Notes: generated from the letters alone by a model not told the origin. Positions 19,301-28,558 are shown, counted from the first letter of the stretch. The stretch is DNA of 64,000 nt from Desulfobacteraceae bacterium (GCA_016744295.1 JADGEQ010000008.1:124001-188000), one strand, 5' to 3'. Made by a program: numbers and translations.

Positions 19301-19820
19301 GGATGGCAAAACCATGGCATTTACCCCCTATTTTTTCCAGTTTCTCACCCGGGGTGTGAATGCGTCCAAGCCTGCCAAATCGAGCTATACCGTTAAAATC
19401 AGCGGTCTTCCCACCAGTTCAAATGACGGTTCCCAGGTCCAGCCCCATGCCACATTGCTTGAGCTTGTCTGCGCAGATAAAACAACCACTCTGGAAAATT
19501 TAAATTACCCGGTTCAAAAGGTGTTTATCTGGTCTCCCCAATCGGAATGTGAGGTCATTTTTTCAATACGAATAGGTAGCCTTGACTTGATAAAAAAATA
19601 TTCAGGCCGTCTCGCTTTTTCAAAATTTTTGAAAGCGTTTTCAAAGGGACAACGCCGTTTCCTTCCTTCTGATTTTCCTGATTATGAAGACGACCTGAAA
19701 AGAATGGGCGTCCGGTCCATCACAGCAAAGTATAGATTTAAAGGGAATGAACCGGTTGCCAAATTATTGAGTGCCACTCCTGGAAAAACACCCATGGAGA
19801 TTCTTCAATGCTGGGAATAG
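16332..19820 (+). CDS. tssM: T6SS inner-membrane protein TssM (IcmF family)
   Basis: 1162 residues. Two N-terminal membrane helices (about 7-30 and 36-58) are followed by a cytoplasmic NTPase domain with a Walker A at 127-135 (GKSGTGKTT) and a DTAGRY segment. A third helix lies near residue 432 (STLIIAICGILSFSF), then a large periplasmic part ending in the TssJ-binding beta domain. The intact P-loop suggests an ATP-binding IcmF rather than a degenerate one. TssM forms the trans-envelope core with TssJ and TssL. The last 13 bases overlap the start of tagF. Confidence 0.95.
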   Translation: MKNRLAFVFKLFLIIALVIFIGIAVFAGAIWAKWPLWVCFFIAAGIIGIFLGALFVRKLLLRKKEQKFVSQIIAQDNSALQSKDKQDREISREMQEKWKEAMESLKKSHLKHQGNPLYVLPWYMIIGKSGTGKTTAIKSADLSSSFSEVSSVSGISGTRNCDWWFFEQAILIDTAGRYAIPVDGDRDMDEWQKFLGLLAKYRKKEPLNGLIVTVSADALNDAANQELERYGKDIRKRLDELMRVLNAKFPVYIMVTKCDLIQGMTQFCDGLGEDALGQTMGMVNHNLEKDPEGLVSDCFKTMGERIRDILLLMLQKLKRDTISPELILFPSELERLKPGLQTFIKGVFQENPYQETPFFRGVFFSSGRQEGTPFSHFLKGMGLINEQEVLPGTSRGLFLHDFFSWLLPSDRGLFTQTQRGNAWAKLTRNLGFAAWSTLIIAICGILSFSFVKNLHTIKQASAKFAGPQILQGELISDVSILERFQTTIQKIESSNDNWWIPRLGLNESIAIESELKKKYCTLMEKRFLAPFDKKMADNMAYFNLATPVDFSIRHIEHLVKRINSIQAKLLNRPMEELLQMQQPEFNTVDMGAQKDLVEDVQLKMNTLYIHYLVWQEDTPAMNQKMNELQKWLARILSIKGSSLNWLVDRTNSDPDLLPYILADFWGKSALSDEIGSEIMVRPSFTRNGKEAIDSFMIEIESALIDPLILAGLKREFLKWYRSAYLESWLNFVVKFDTGKKNLTSREQWQTISNIVFDKKGPYFALLDIIPQELSPFSEDGELPDWTNLIQDINRLHGQAAALRAQKSGSTGMLKKVVSKATSKLATSSQTMNKQFTAQTLLKAGKSFMIYQDSLAGLAPATSSQRAAFDLATDIYTQDPATSAIAFFAARQEIRKLSRLIVYPGKAPSYVWQILKGPLDFYHEFALKEASCQLQKKWEESVLMEMRDVSENQNENTLLLGPEGFVTKFVKGPAKPFIKRGLKKGFYAAGLDGKTMAFTPYFFQFLTRGVNASKPAKSSYTVKISGLPTSSNDGSQVQPHATLLELVCADKTTTLENLNYPVQKVFIWSPQSECEVIFSIRIGSLDLIKKYSGRLAFSKFLKAFSKGQRRFLPSDFPDYEDDLKRMGVRSITAKYRFKGNEPVAKLLSATPGKTPMEILQCWE

Positions 19821-20584
19821 GAAAACAAAAAACCGGCCTGGATGTTTCTGCCTATGGAAAGCATCCGGCATTTGATGACTATTTCAGCGTGAATATGAAT
19901 ACCCCTTTGGCCAATGCCTTGTCATCCTGGGTTGAAAACGGTATGAAATCAGGCGGTGCTGCCGATAAAAACAAGGGGATCCGATCATTTCGGTTCTGGG
20001 TCCTGGGTATTAAAAAAGAGGAACTTATCCTGGGGATTGTCCGGGACAGCAGTGATCGTTTAGGAAGGATCTACCCGCTTCTGATCATCGGAAGAACCCG
20101 GATGAACAACAGGGACAAACAGTGGCCATTAATCTTCAGTGGATTTGAACCTGTCTTCAGGGCATTTGAGGAAATGACGACGGCAAGGTACGGGGCATTC
20201 AAAGAGTTTGAAACCAGTCTTTTGAGGGTCCAATCTTTCGAAGCAAATTTTGAAACATCAAACCTCAACCTTTCAAATAGTCTGGCGGCCTGGTTCAAAA
20301 AGGAAAATCAGAAGGGCTCATGGGTACTTCCGGTTTCAGAACTCCTGAATCAATTTGCTTCCCATCCCTATGAACCCAAAAAAGAGGGGATATTTAAAAA
20401 AAATCCCCCCCCGCCCGGTGCCGTTTTCCTGGGCGGATTGCCGGATAACCCCATGGTAAATATGTATAACCGGCCCCTGGGAACCCGGGATTTTCACAGG
20501 CTTTTTAATCTACCCGGTTTTGATCAATCCGGTATTAATCTATCCAACAGCCATCAATATAATATGGATTTTCACACTCAATAA
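19808..20584 (+). CDS. tagF: T6SS-associated protein TagF (ImpM family)
   Basis: 258 residues opening with the ImpM/TagF signature (YGKHPAFDDYFSVN) and containing the conserved SFRFWVLG and LGRIYPLLIIG segments. In Pseudomonas and Agrobacterium, TagF represses T6SS post-translationally and the threonine-phosphorylation pathway relieves it; in some species TagF is fused to PppA. Finding it with a kinase, PP2C and FHA proteins fits that scheme. It overlaps tssM by 13 bp. The poly-Pro stretch near residue 200 (KKNPPPPG) is a loop feature. Confidence 0.9.
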   Translation: MLGIGKQKTGLDVSAYGKHPAFDDYFSVNMNTPLANALSSWVENGMKSGGAADKNKGIRSFRFWVLGIKKEELILGIVRDSSDRLGRIYPLLIIGRTRMNNRDKQWPLIFSGFEPVFRAFEEMTTARYGAFKEFETSLLRVQSFEANFETSNLNLSNSLAAWFKKENQKGSWVLPVSELLNQFASHPYEPKKEGIFKKNPPPPGAVFLGGLPDNPMVNMYNRPLGTRDFHRLFNLPGFDQSGINLSNSHQYNMDFHTQ

Positions 20585-20598
20585 AGGAGAAAAGTTTG

Positions 20599-21891
20599 AT
20601 GGATATTGATCCCATACTGGCCCCCATACCGGGAGACAACCCTTCGGGTGAAAACCTGCGGTATACATCTATATATGACAAGATTCAGGAAGCCAGAAGG
20701 GCTGATGATCTTCTGGATCAAGGGGATTGGCAGCATGAGGTAAAAACAGCGGACTGGAACGCCGTTTTTACCCTTGCCAAGGATGCCTTGATCACCCGGA
20801 CAAAGGACCTGCAGATAGCCGCCTGGCTGATGGAAGCATTAACGGTCAACGAGGGGTTTGAGGGAGTTTCACAGGGTCTTGATATTATTATTCACATCCT
20901 GGACCGATTCTGGGACACCTTTTATCCTGAAATTGAAGAAGATGACCTTGATTACAGAATAGGCCCCCTGGAATTTATCAATGACAAACTATGGTTTCCC
21001 ATAAAAAAAATCCCTGTTACAGACCCGGACAGAACCCCGGGGTTTGCCTGGGTAGACTGGCAGGAAACCAGGGATGAAAAGATAGCCGAAGGCAAATTGT
21101 CTGCTGAAGAATTTGATGCTGGGGTGGCCGCCTCATCCAGGGCCTATTATGAAACCCTTTTTGAAAATATCTCCCGATGTGTAGAATTGTTTAAGACCCT
21201 GGACAATATGGTAGATGAAAAGTTTGGCAGGGAAGCCCCCAGGCTGGCTGAGTTAAAATCCTCTTTGGAAGATTGTTTTAATCTGGTGACCGCCATTATC
21301 AAAGAAAAAAGGCAGGCAGAGCCTGATCCTGAAGAAAAAACAATTGAGGACGAGGCAGCCCCTCAAGCAGACCTATCTCCCGGGGAAAATACGGATATAC
21401 TGCCTGGTTCCGATCAGGTTAGCCGCCCTCTGCCCCTGGCAGGAGGCGGGCCTGTCGGCATCTATCAGGTCAATCGTATATTAGGTAGTGCGGGTGTTGA
21501 AGAGGCCCTGTGGCAGGAGGCATTAGCAAAATTGGAAAAAGAGGGCATCAGATCTGCCCTTGAACTGCTTTTAGGGGGATCCTGCAGTGCCCAGTCGGTT
21601 CGGGAAAAAACAAATTTTCGTCTTCTCATGGCGCGGCTATGCCTGAAAGCCAAGCGGCCTGATCTGGCAAGACCCATTGTGGAAGAATTGAACACATTGA
21701 TTGAAGATCTTCAACTGGCCAGATGGGAATCCCCCATATGGCTGGCTGAGGCCCTGGAAACCCTGTATCAATGTCTTACGACAGATGGCAGCTCAGATAA
21801 TGATCAAGACAGGGCCCAGGAAATATTAACCCGGTTGTGTACTCTGGATGTGACCAAAGCCATGGCGTATTCGAACCGAACAACCCAATAA
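20599..21891 (+). CDS. tssA: T6SS protein TssA (ImpA family)
   Basis: About 431 residues; the start is the ATG at 20599 (a TTG immediately before it is equally placed for the AAAGGAG site). The N-terminal ImpA domain is clear (PIPGDNPSGENLRYTSIYD, DWNAVFTLAKDAL, LDRFWDTFYPE). A variable acidic linker (about 240-280) leads to a C-terminal helical domain. TssA primes baseplate and sheath assembly and can cap the growing tail. The C-terminal region resembles the short-CTD class by length rather than those ending in a VasJ domain; that subtype call is tentative. Confidence 0.9.
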   Translation: MDIDPILAPIPGDNPSGENLRYTSIYDKIQEARRADDLLDQGDWQHEVKTADWNAVFTLAKDALITRTKDLQIAAWLMEALTVNEGFEGVSQGLDIIIHILDRFWDTFYPEIEEDDLDYRIGPLEFINDKLWFPIKKIPVTDPDRTPGFAWVDWQETRDEKIAEGKLSAEEFDAGVAASSRAYYETLFENISRCVELFKTLDNMVDEKFGREAPRLAELKSSLEDCFNLVTAIIKEKRQAEPDPEEKTIEDEAAPQADLSPGENTDILPGSDQVSRPLPLAGGGPVGIYQVNRILGSAGVEEALWQEALAKLEKEGIRSALELLLGGSCSAQSVREKTNFRLLMARLCLKAKRPDLARPIVEELNTLIEDLQLARWESPIWLAEALETLYQCLTTDGSSDNDQDRAQEILTRLCTLDVTKAMAYSNRTTQ

Positions 21892-21945
21892 AGGTAAAAA
21901 AACAAGGTCACCAATGACCAATATCATCGGTAAGTTTAAACAGAT

Positions 21946-22419
21946 ATGAGTGATCATTTTAACCTCACAGCATCGATACTGGACAGGCTTCTGGACATGG
22001 AGCCGGAGTTGAGTTCCGAATCTGCCCCGTATCGCGTTGTGTCTGAACAACAGATACTTGACTGTGTTTTCAGGGACTTGGAGAACCTGTTGAATACGCG
22101 GTGCAGCCCGATTAAGCTGCCGGCCGCCTTCAACAGGCTCAAGGGATCTCTTATCCGGTACGGGCTTAAGGATTCCACTGCTGAAAACCCTGAAAGTACC
22201 CTGGTACGGCAAACCTTATGCAAGGAAATTGAGAAAACCATCTCTTTGTTTGAACCTCGCCTGAGAAAACCGGTTGTCCGGATTGAGACTAGGGACGGCA
22301 AAAAAAGAGAGCTGTATTTCAGGATCTCGGGGATCCTCGTTGTGGAGCCCCTGGCTGAGCCGGTTTCCTTTGATACTTTTTTCGACACCAACCGGGGACA
22401 ATATGCCATTTCAAAATAA
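21946..22419 (+). CDS. tssE: T6SS baseplate protein TssE (gp25-like)
   Basis: 157 residues with the gp25/lysozyme-like pattern of TssE: an N-terminal SILDRLLD, a central DLENLLNTR with the conserved NTR, SLIRYGL, then FEPRLRKPVVRI and LYFRISGILVVEP. TssE is the baseplate wedge subunit. The ribosome site is weak, so the start is the least certain in the operon. A gap of 114 bp separates it from tssF, the largest gap in this operon. Confidence 0.9.
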   Translation: MSDHFNLTASILDRLLDMEPELSSESAPYRVVSEQQILDCVFRDLENLLNTRCSPIKLPAAFNRLKGSLIRYGLKDSTAENPESTLVRQTLCKEIEKTISLFEPRLRKPVVRIETRDGKKRELYFRISGILVVEPLAEPVSFDTFFDTNRGQYAISK

Positions 22420-22533
22420 CCGGCATGGCCGGATCATTGTATTTGCGCCTGGCCACAACGGAACATGAAACTCTTATAATTGCAACAACTTGGCCTGAGT
22501 TTTATATAAACATAGAGGATATGATTCCTAACC

Positions 22534-24336
22534 ATGGATGACAGATTATTAAATTATTACGAGCGTGAACTGACCTTTGTCCGGGAGATGGGTGCCGAAT
22601 TTGCCGCAAAATACCCGAAGATTGCCGGACGGCTTCTCCTGGAACCGGACAAGTGTGAAGACCCTCATACTGAACGGATGATAGAGGCATTTGCCTTTAT
22701 CAGCGGAAGAATCCATAAAAAGATAGATGATGATTTTCCTGAAATCACAGAATCGATTCTGGGCATCACCTACCCCCATTATAACAACCCCATCCCCTCA
22801 ATGACCATGGTACGCTTTGACCCCATAGATAAGAGCATCACTGAAAAAGGGTTTGAAATTGAAACCGGGGTAACCCTTTTTTCCAAACCGGTAAAAAATG
22901 TGCCCTGCCAATTTACCCTTTGCCAGCCCGTTTCCGTCTGGCCGGTGAAGGTCGGGGCAGCCTTTCTTGATGACCCCGGCCCAACGGTTAAGGAAGCGGT
23001 CCAGACCATTGTGCTTGAACTTGAGACCTTCAATGATATTGATTTTGGAAAAATAAATTGCAGAAAATTGCGATTTTTTCTCAATGGGCCCCACCAGCAT
23101 GTGTTCCACCTATATGAGCATATTTTTAACAATTCCTGCCGGGTAGAATTTGTTTTTACTGGTCAACAAGGACATAAAGAAACCATACGCCTTAATCCTG
23201 ACTGTATTCGTCCTGTGGGATTTGAATCCCACGAGAAGGTGCTTCCCTATTCAAAGAGATCTTTTCCCGGATATCTTCTTTTATTTGAGTATTTCACTTT
23301 TTCAGAAAAATTTCTGTTTTTCGATCTGGCCGGGTTTGAACGACTGAACCCTAATAAAATCGGCACCTCGCTCACCGTAAAAATACATCTGAACAAAACA
23401 TTAAAACAAGATATTGTTGTCAATCAGGAGACCTTCCAGTTAAATGCAGCCCCGGCTGTAAACCTCTTTAAAAAAGTTGCCGAACCCATGCGGGTGGAAC
23501 AGCGGAAGACGGAATACCAGGTGATACCGGATTTAAGACGCCGTACTGCAATGGAAGTGTATTCCATTGACCAGGTCAAGCATGCGGCTGTGTCCGACGA
23601 AAAAACCAAGGAATACAGGCCTTTTTACTCTATCCGCCACCATCTGTCAGATGATGATTCAAAGGAAAACAAGGTTTTCTGGCATATTCAAAGAAGGCCC
23701 TCGGGCAAAAAAGGAGACAAGGGAACAGAAGTCTACCTTTCTTTTTCAGACCTGAACATGAATCCTTCCGACCCTGGAACCGATATCCTGACAATAAAAC
23801 TGACCTGTACCAACAGGGACCTTCCGGCCAGGCTTCCATTCGGTGATGTCAGGGGGGATTTTACCATGGAACTTGCAGCTCCCGTTGAAAAGATTTCCTG
23901 CCTGATCAAGCCCTCTTCCACCCGGCGCCCCTTTCTTGGCGGTGCACTTCAGTGGCGGCTCATCTCCCATCTGTCATTGAATTATATTTCCATGGTGGAA
24001 GGGGGAGAACATGCCTTAAAAGAGATTTTGAAACTCTATGATTTTGAAAATTCAACCTCCACAAAGCAACAGATCAGCGGGATTTCCTCATTGAAATCCC
24101 GCCATGTTACAAAACGGATCAATGAATCGTTTTGTCGGGGAGTAGAGATTACCATCACCCTGGATGAGGATAAGTTTGTAGGCTCGGGACTTTTTCTGTT
24201 CGGTTCGATTCTGGAGCGGTTTCTTGCCCAGTATGTTTCCGTCAATTCATTCTCCCAGCTTGTTTTGAAAACCCTCCAGAAAAAAGAGGCATTAAAGCGA
24301 TGGCCACCGAGAAGCGGCAATCAGATACTGGCATAG
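22534..24336 (+). CDS. tssF: T6SS baseplate protein TssF
   Basis: 600 residues with the family start (LNYYERELTFVREMGAEFAAKYPKIA, shortened here: YYERELTFVREM) followed by KIAGRLLLEPD, the DPHTERMIEAFAF segment and ITYPHYNNPIPSM. TssF forms the baseplate wedge with TssG and TssE. Its last 37 bases overlap the start of tssG, as is common for this pair. Confidence 0.95.
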   Translation: MDDRLLNYYERELTFVREMGAEFAAKYPKIAGRLLLEPDKCEDPHTERMIEAFAFISGRIHKKIDDDFPEITESILGITYPHYNNPIPSMTMVRFDPIDKSITEKGFEIETGVTLFSKPVKNVPCQFTLCQPVSVWPVKVGAAFLDDPGPTVKEAVQTIVLELETFNDIDFGKINCRKLRFFLNGPHQHVFHLYEHIFNNSCRVEFVFTGQQGHKETIRLNPDCIRPVGFESHEKVLPYSKRSFPGYLLLFEYFTFSEKFLFFDLAGFERLNPNKIGTSLTVKIHLNKTLKQDIVVNQETFQLNAAPAVNLFKKVAEPMRVEQRKTEYQVIPDLRRRTAMEVYSIDQVKHAAVSDEKTKEYRPFYSIRHHLSDDDSKENKVFWHIQRRPSGKKGDKGTEVYLSFSDLNMNPSDPGTDILTIKLTCTNRDLPARLPFGDVRGDFTMELAAPVEKISCLIKPSSTRRPFLGGALQWRLISHLSLNYISMVEGGEHALKEILKLYDFENSTSTKQQISGISSLKSRHVTKRINESFCRGVEITITLDEDKFVGSGLFLFGSILERFLAQYVSVNSFSQLVLKTLQKKEALKRWPPRSGNQILA

Positions 24337-25373
24337 AAGCACAACTCTATTCTGCAGTTTACGAGTTTTCGTTTTTCAAGGCTGTTGAGCTTCTGGAAAA
24401 ATTTGCCCCGGACAAGAAACGACTGGGACAGACCATGGAGCCCGCAAAGGAGCCGGTTAGGTTTTATGTTAAACCCGGCTTTGCCTTTCCGGCAAGCGAT
24501 ATCGCAGGCTTAGGCAAGAACATCGAAGAGGGGCCTTCGGAAATGGAAGTTGCCTTTATGGGGCTTATCGGTCCATCCGGCCTTCTTCCCCACTGGTACA
24601 ACGAGCATGCATTAGAAAGAAAAAAGAAAAAGGACCCCACATTTGAAGCGTTTCTCAATATTTTTCACCACCGGCTGATCTCCCTTTTTTACCTGGCCTG
24701 GAAAAAACACAGGTTTCCTGAAAACTATGAGCCGGGGGGCGGTGACCGCCTGTCCAGATACGTTCTGAGTCTGGCAGGACTCGGCACCTCGGGCATGGTG
24801 GGAATGCTGGGCCTTCCCAGGGAGTCCCTTACCTTTTACTCTGGCCTTCTCTCGTTGCCGGTGGCATCGGCTGCCAGCATCGAAGCGGCAATTGAATACT
24901 TTTCAGGCGCCAAAACAAGGGTTGACCAATTTGTTCAGCGGGATGTTCCACTGGAGGAGGAAGATGTTACCCGACTGGGGGAAGCCAATGCAAGCCTAGG
25001 AAAGGATGCGGTCTGCGGAAGTCAGGTAAAGGAATGCCAGACCAAATTTCGGGTAAATATGGGGCCTGTAGCCTATCAAACCTATGACCGGCTCATGCCC
25101 ACAGGAGATCTGCTGATGCCGGTTTTTTCCCTGATCCGATATATGGTGGGAATCGAATTTGAATTTGAAATCAGGGTGTTCCTCAAAAAAGAGGAGGTGC
25201 CCCGGTGTGTTCTGGGTCAAAAGGGCCGTGGTGCTGCTGTCCTTGGATGGACCACCTGGGCGTTAAGCCCGGGATATAATTTTGACCAACATCCATATAT
25301 TACCTTTCAGGAAATGGATCTGCATAAGGAAAGCGATCACCTGAAAAATAACCCGAATCCCAAAAGGAGCTAA
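24300..25373 (+). CDS. tssG: T6SS baseplate protein TssG
   Basis: 357 residues, typical of TssG (VasB/ImpH): EFSFFKAVELLEKF near the N-terminus, PVRFYVKPGFAFPASDI, the AFMGLIGPSGLLPHWY signature and a FLNIFHHRLISLFYLAW segment. The C-terminus has the usual LGWTTWALSPG-type end. It overlaps tssF by 37 bp and ends one base before clpV. Confidence 0.95.
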   Translation: MATEKRQSDTGIEAQLYSAVYEFSFFKAVELLEKFAPDKKRLGQTMEPAKEPVRFYVKPGFAFPASDIAGLGKNIEEGPSEMEVAFMGLIGPSGLLPHWYNEHALERKKKKDPTFEAFLNIFHHRLISLFYLAWKKHRFPENYEPGGGDRLSRYVLSLAGLGTSGMVGMLGLPRESLTFYSGLLSLPVASAASIEAAIEYFSGAKTRVDQFVQRDVPLEEEDVTRLGEANASLGKDAVCGSQVKECQTKFRVNMGPVAYQTYDRLMPTGDLLMPVFSLIRYMVGIEFEFEIRVFLKKEEVPRCVLGQKGRGAAVLGWTTWALSPGYNFDQHPYITFQEMDLHKESDHLKNNPNPKRS

Positions 25374-25374
25374 A

Positions 25375-28101
25375 ATGTCTGTATCAAACCTTAAGTCTCT
25401 CATCGGCAAACTGAACACAGCCTGCCGAAAGAGCCTGGAGTCAGCTGCCGGCCTGTGTCTTTCCCACACCCATTATGATGTGGAACTGGAACATTTTTTC
25501 CTGAAACTCCTTGATATTCAGAATACGGATTTAACTAAAATACTGGCCTATTTTGAAATAAACGAATCCCATCTCATCCAGGATCTCACAAATTCCATTG
25601 AACAATTTAAAACAGGAAATGCACGAACCCCTGCACTTTCTCCCAGGATCCCCCGAACGATCAAAGAGTCGTGGCTTCTTGCATCTGTCGATTTTGCAGC
25701 CCCTGCTGTCCGGTCCGGCCATATTCTTTTGGCCCTTCTGTCAGCCCAGGAATCGGCAAGGGGTCTTTATTCAAGCTCCTCTCTTTTTGAAAAAATTTCC
25801 GTTGAAACCCTGAAAAATTCTTTTACGGATTTGACCGCAGGGTCCAGCGAAGAAGAGGAAGCAGCCACCCAGGCCGGAAGATCCCCTGAAGGAACATCAC
25901 CCATGAAGGCAACCGCCATGGGTCAGGGCCAGGCCCTTGCCCAATATACCATCAACCTTACCCAAAAGGCGCAAAAGGGCGAGATAGATCCTGTTCTGGG
26001 AAGGGATTTTGAAATCCGCCAGATGGTGGATATTCTGATCCGCCGCCGGCAAAACAACCCCATCCTCACAGGTGAGGCCGGCGTCGGCAAAACAGCAGTT
26101 GTCGAAGGGTTTGCCCTGAGAATAGCCGAAGGTGACGTTCCGCCCATCCTGCAGAACGTTGCAATTCATACCCTGGACTTGGGGCTTCTCCAGGCAGGAG
26201 CCGGCATCAAGGGAGAATTTGAAGAGCGCCTGAAAACAGTAATCAATGAGGTAAAAGCCTCGCCTGTTCCCATCATCCTCTTTATTGATGAGGCCCATAC
26301 CCTCATCGGCGCCGGCGGGGCAGCAGGATCCGGTGATGCGGCAAATCTTTTAAAACCTGCCCTTGCCAGGGGGGAACTTCGAACCATTGCCGCCACCACC
26401 TGGGCAGAATACAAAAAATATTTTGAAAAGGATGCAGCCATGGCAAGGCGGTTCCAGGTGGTTAAAATAGAGGAACCCGACGAGGAAAAAGCCCTGGTCA
26501 TGATGCGGGCCATAGCCCCTTTTTTGGAGAAACACCACAATGTCATGATCACGGACGAGGCCCTCAAAGAGACGGTGCATCTCTCCTCCCGGTATATTTC
26601 GGGCCGGCAGCTCCCGGACAAGGCCGTGAGTGTTCTTGATACGGCCTGTGCCAGAATTGCCATCGGGTTAACCACCAATCCACCTGCGGTTGAAGATGCC
26701 TCAAGGCACATTGACCAGCTGAATCGGGAGCTTGTGATCCTGGAAAAGGAAACCGCCCTGGGTAAAAAACATGAAGAGAGAATCACCAACATTTTAGAGG
26801 AGAGAGAGACGGTACAGGAAAAATTTGCAACCCTGACGGAACAATGGGAAAAAGAAATGGAAGTGGCCGTTAAAATCAGGGAGCTGCACCAGGCTATCCA
26901 GGATATTCATGTAAAGGGCGATGAGGCCGGTGATGATTCATCCATTGATCGCCTTGAAAATGACAACCTTGAAGGTGACGACCTTGAAGGTGACGGCCTT
27001 GAAGGTGACGGCCTCGAGGAAAAACAGGCACAGCTGGCTGAACTCGAATCAGAACTTGCCAAACATCAGCAAGAGACCGCCCTTGTCCATATTGCCGTGG
27101 ATGTGGAAACCGTTTCCAGCGTCATCTCCGGATGGACCGGCATCCCCACGGGCAGTATGCTCTCCGATGAAATCGATACTGTGCTGTCTTTAAGCGAGCT
27201 GCTCAAAAAACGGATTATCGGCCAGGACCACGGTCTTGATGCCATTGAACAGGTGGTTCAGACCGCCCACGCCGGCATTGAAGACCCGTCCAAACCCACG
27301 GGGGTTTTCATGCTGGTGGGACCCAGTGGGGTGGGGAAAACCGAGACCGCCCTTGCCCTTTCAGAGCTTCTCTATGGAGGGGAGCAGAACATGATCACCA
27401 TCAACATGTCCGAATATCAGGAAGCCCATACCGTGTCCGGCCTCAAAGGATCTCCCCCTGGATATGTAGGGTATGGAGAGGGGGGCGTACTGACCGAGGC
27501 TGTCAGACGACGGCCCTACTCTGTTGTGTTGCTGGATGAAATTGAAAAGGCCCACCCGGATGTGACGGAAATGTTCTACCAGGTCTTTGACAAGGGCATG
27601 ATGGAGGACGGCGAAGGACGGGTCATTGATTTTAAGAATACGTTGATGATTCTCACATCAAACCTGGGTACGGACCTGATTATGAAACTCTGCGCAGACA
27701 AAGGGGCCATTCCGAAACCAGGCGATCTTGCCCAGATGCTGACCCCGGACCTCCAGGCCCATTTTAAACCCGCTTTTTTAGGCCGCATGAAGATTGTCCC
27801 CTATTTTCCCATCACGGATAACAACATGAAGCTCATCATCCGGCTCAAGCTGGACAGAATTGTCAAACGAATGCGAGAAAATAAGGGAATAGAATTTATC
27901 TATGAAGATGCCATCATCGATGCCATTGCCGACCGCTGTACAGAGGTGGACTCAGGCGCCAGGAATGTGGACCATATTCTGACCAATACCCTGCTGCCGG
28001 AAATGAGCCGGGAAATGCTATCCATGATGGCAAAGGGGGAGTCGATCCAGAGAATTGAAGTGGATCTGGTCGGGGAGGGGTTTGAATTTAAATTTGTTTA
28101 A
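25375..28101 (+). CDS. tssH: T6SS sheath-disassembly AAA+ ATPase TssH (ClpV)
   Basis: 908 residues. The N-terminal Clp-N repeat domain (about 10-150) is followed by AAA1 with Walker A at 233-241 (GEAGVGKTA) and Walker B LFIDEAHTLIGAGG, a coiled-coil M domain, and AAA2 with Walker A GPSGVGKTET and Walker B VVLLDEIEKAHP. Both P-loops and arginine-bearing segments look intact. ClpV extracts and recycles contracted TssBC sheath. The M domain carries an unusual acidic pentapeptide repeat at residues 527-546. The last gene of the rightward T6SS operon, it ends at a terminator-like hairpin facing the convergent unit. A decayed piece of a second clpV lies at 29684-29890. Confidence 0.96.
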   Translation: MSVSNLKSLIGKLNTACRKSLESAAGLCLSHTHYDVELEHFFLKLLDIQNTDLTKILAYFEINESHLIQDLTNSIEQFKTGNARTPALSPRIPRTIKESWLLASVDFAAPAVRSGHILLALLSAQESARGLYSSSSLFEKISVETLKNSFTDLTAGSSEEEEAATQAGRSPEGTSPMKATAMGQGQALAQYTINLTQKAQKGEIDPVLGRDFEIRQMVDILIRRRQNNPILTGEAGVGKTAVVEGFALRIAEGDVPPILQNVAIHTLDLGLLQAGAGIKGEFEERLKTVINEVKASPVPIILFIDEAHTLIGAGGAAGSGDAANLLKPALARGELRTIAATTWAEYKKYFEKDAAMARRFQVVKIEEPDEEKALVMMRAIAPFLEKHHNVMITDEALKETVHLSSRYISGRQLPDKAVSVLDTACARIAIGLTTNPPAVEDASRHIDQLNRELVILEKETALGKKHEERITNILEERETVQEKFATLTEQWEKEMEVAVKIRELHQAIQDIHVKGDEAGDDSSIDRLENDNLEGDDLEGDGLEGDGLEEKQAQLAELESELAKHQQETALVHIAVDVETVSSVISGWTGIPTGSMLSDEIDTVLSLSELLKKRIIGQDHGLDAIEQVVQTAHAGIEDPSKPTGVFMLVGPSGVGKTETALALSELLYGGEQNMITINMSEYQEAHTVSGLKGSPPGYVGYGEGGVLTEAVRRRPYSVVLLDEIEKAHPDVTEMFYQVFDKGMMEDGEGRVIDFKNTLMILTSNLGTDLIMKLCADKGAIPKPGDLAQMLTPDLQAHFKPAFLGRMKIVPYFPITDNNMKLIIRLKLDRIVKRMRENKGIEFIYEDAIIDAIADRCTEVDSGARNVDHILTNTLLPEMSREMLSMMAKGESIQRIEVDLVGEGFEFKFV
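26953..27012 (+). repeat. Four 15-bp tandem units inside clpV
   Basis: The unit cttgaaggtgacggc (with variants) is repeated four times head-to-tail, coding for L-E-N/G-D-N/D/G pentapeptides in the ClpV coiled-coil region. Copies 3 and 4 are identical, which suggests recent slippage. Confidence 0.9.
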
Positions 28102-28121
28102 ACGATCAGAATCTCTTGTTT

Positions 28122-28526
28122 TTACGGGACCTGAACAGATGTCTGTCCCGGACTTTTTATGGTAATCACACCGCCCCAGGTACATGTTAGGGTGGAGGTA
28201 TCATTTAAAGCCGGTTGGTTGGCAATGAGCACTGTGGGGGCTCCCACAACCCAGGGAGATGCCGTCGCCGGCACACAGGGAGCAGGGGTGGGGGTATACA
28301 CCCCCAGAGCGGCCGTAGTGGCGGCAGAGGTGGCAGCTGCCACAGCCGGATTTGACTGGGTGGTGCACATACCAAAGGAAACAATATTCTTAATGGGTTT
28401 GTGATCCATGATATTGGCAGCGGGGGTGGTGGTCAGCACCTTGTTTTCCGGCGTAACCACCAGTGCACTTGGGGCAGCACCAAAACTGCATTGCAGCATG
28501 GCACCCATACATACCTGCATTGGCAT
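28122..28526 (-). CDS. DUF4280 PAAR-like spike-tip protein
   Basis: 134 residues with the DUF4280 pattern: VCMGAMLQCSFGAAPS at the N-terminus, ANIMDHKPIKNIVSFGMC, an NPAVAAATSAA stretch, PCVPATASPWVVG, and a terminal LTCTWGGVITIKSPGQ. Paired cysteines are conserved at both ends. DUF4280 proteins are PAAR-like cone proteins thought to sharpen the VgrG spike and to carry or sit beside effectors. The start has AAAGGACAATAACAA upstream. It is the last gene of the leftward unit, downstream of the YopT-like protease gene, which supports pairing with that candidate effector. Confidence 0.85.
   Translation of the reverse strand: MPMQVCMGAMLQCSFGAAPSALVVTPENKVLTTTPAANIMDHKPIKNIVSFGMCTTQSNPAVAAATSAATTAALGVYTPTPAPCVPATASPWVVGAPTVLIANQPALNDTSTLTCTWGGVITIKSPGQTSVQVP
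28125..28157 (+). terminator. Hairpin between converging T6SS operons
   Basis: The arms cgggac (28125-28130) and gtcccg (28145-28150) are followed on the plus strand by gacttttta, giving a Rho-independent-like terminator for clpV. It overlaps the last codons of the convergent DUF4280 gene. Confidence 0.5.
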
Positions 28527-28558
28527 TTGTTATTGTCCTTTGTTTATAGGATTTTACC

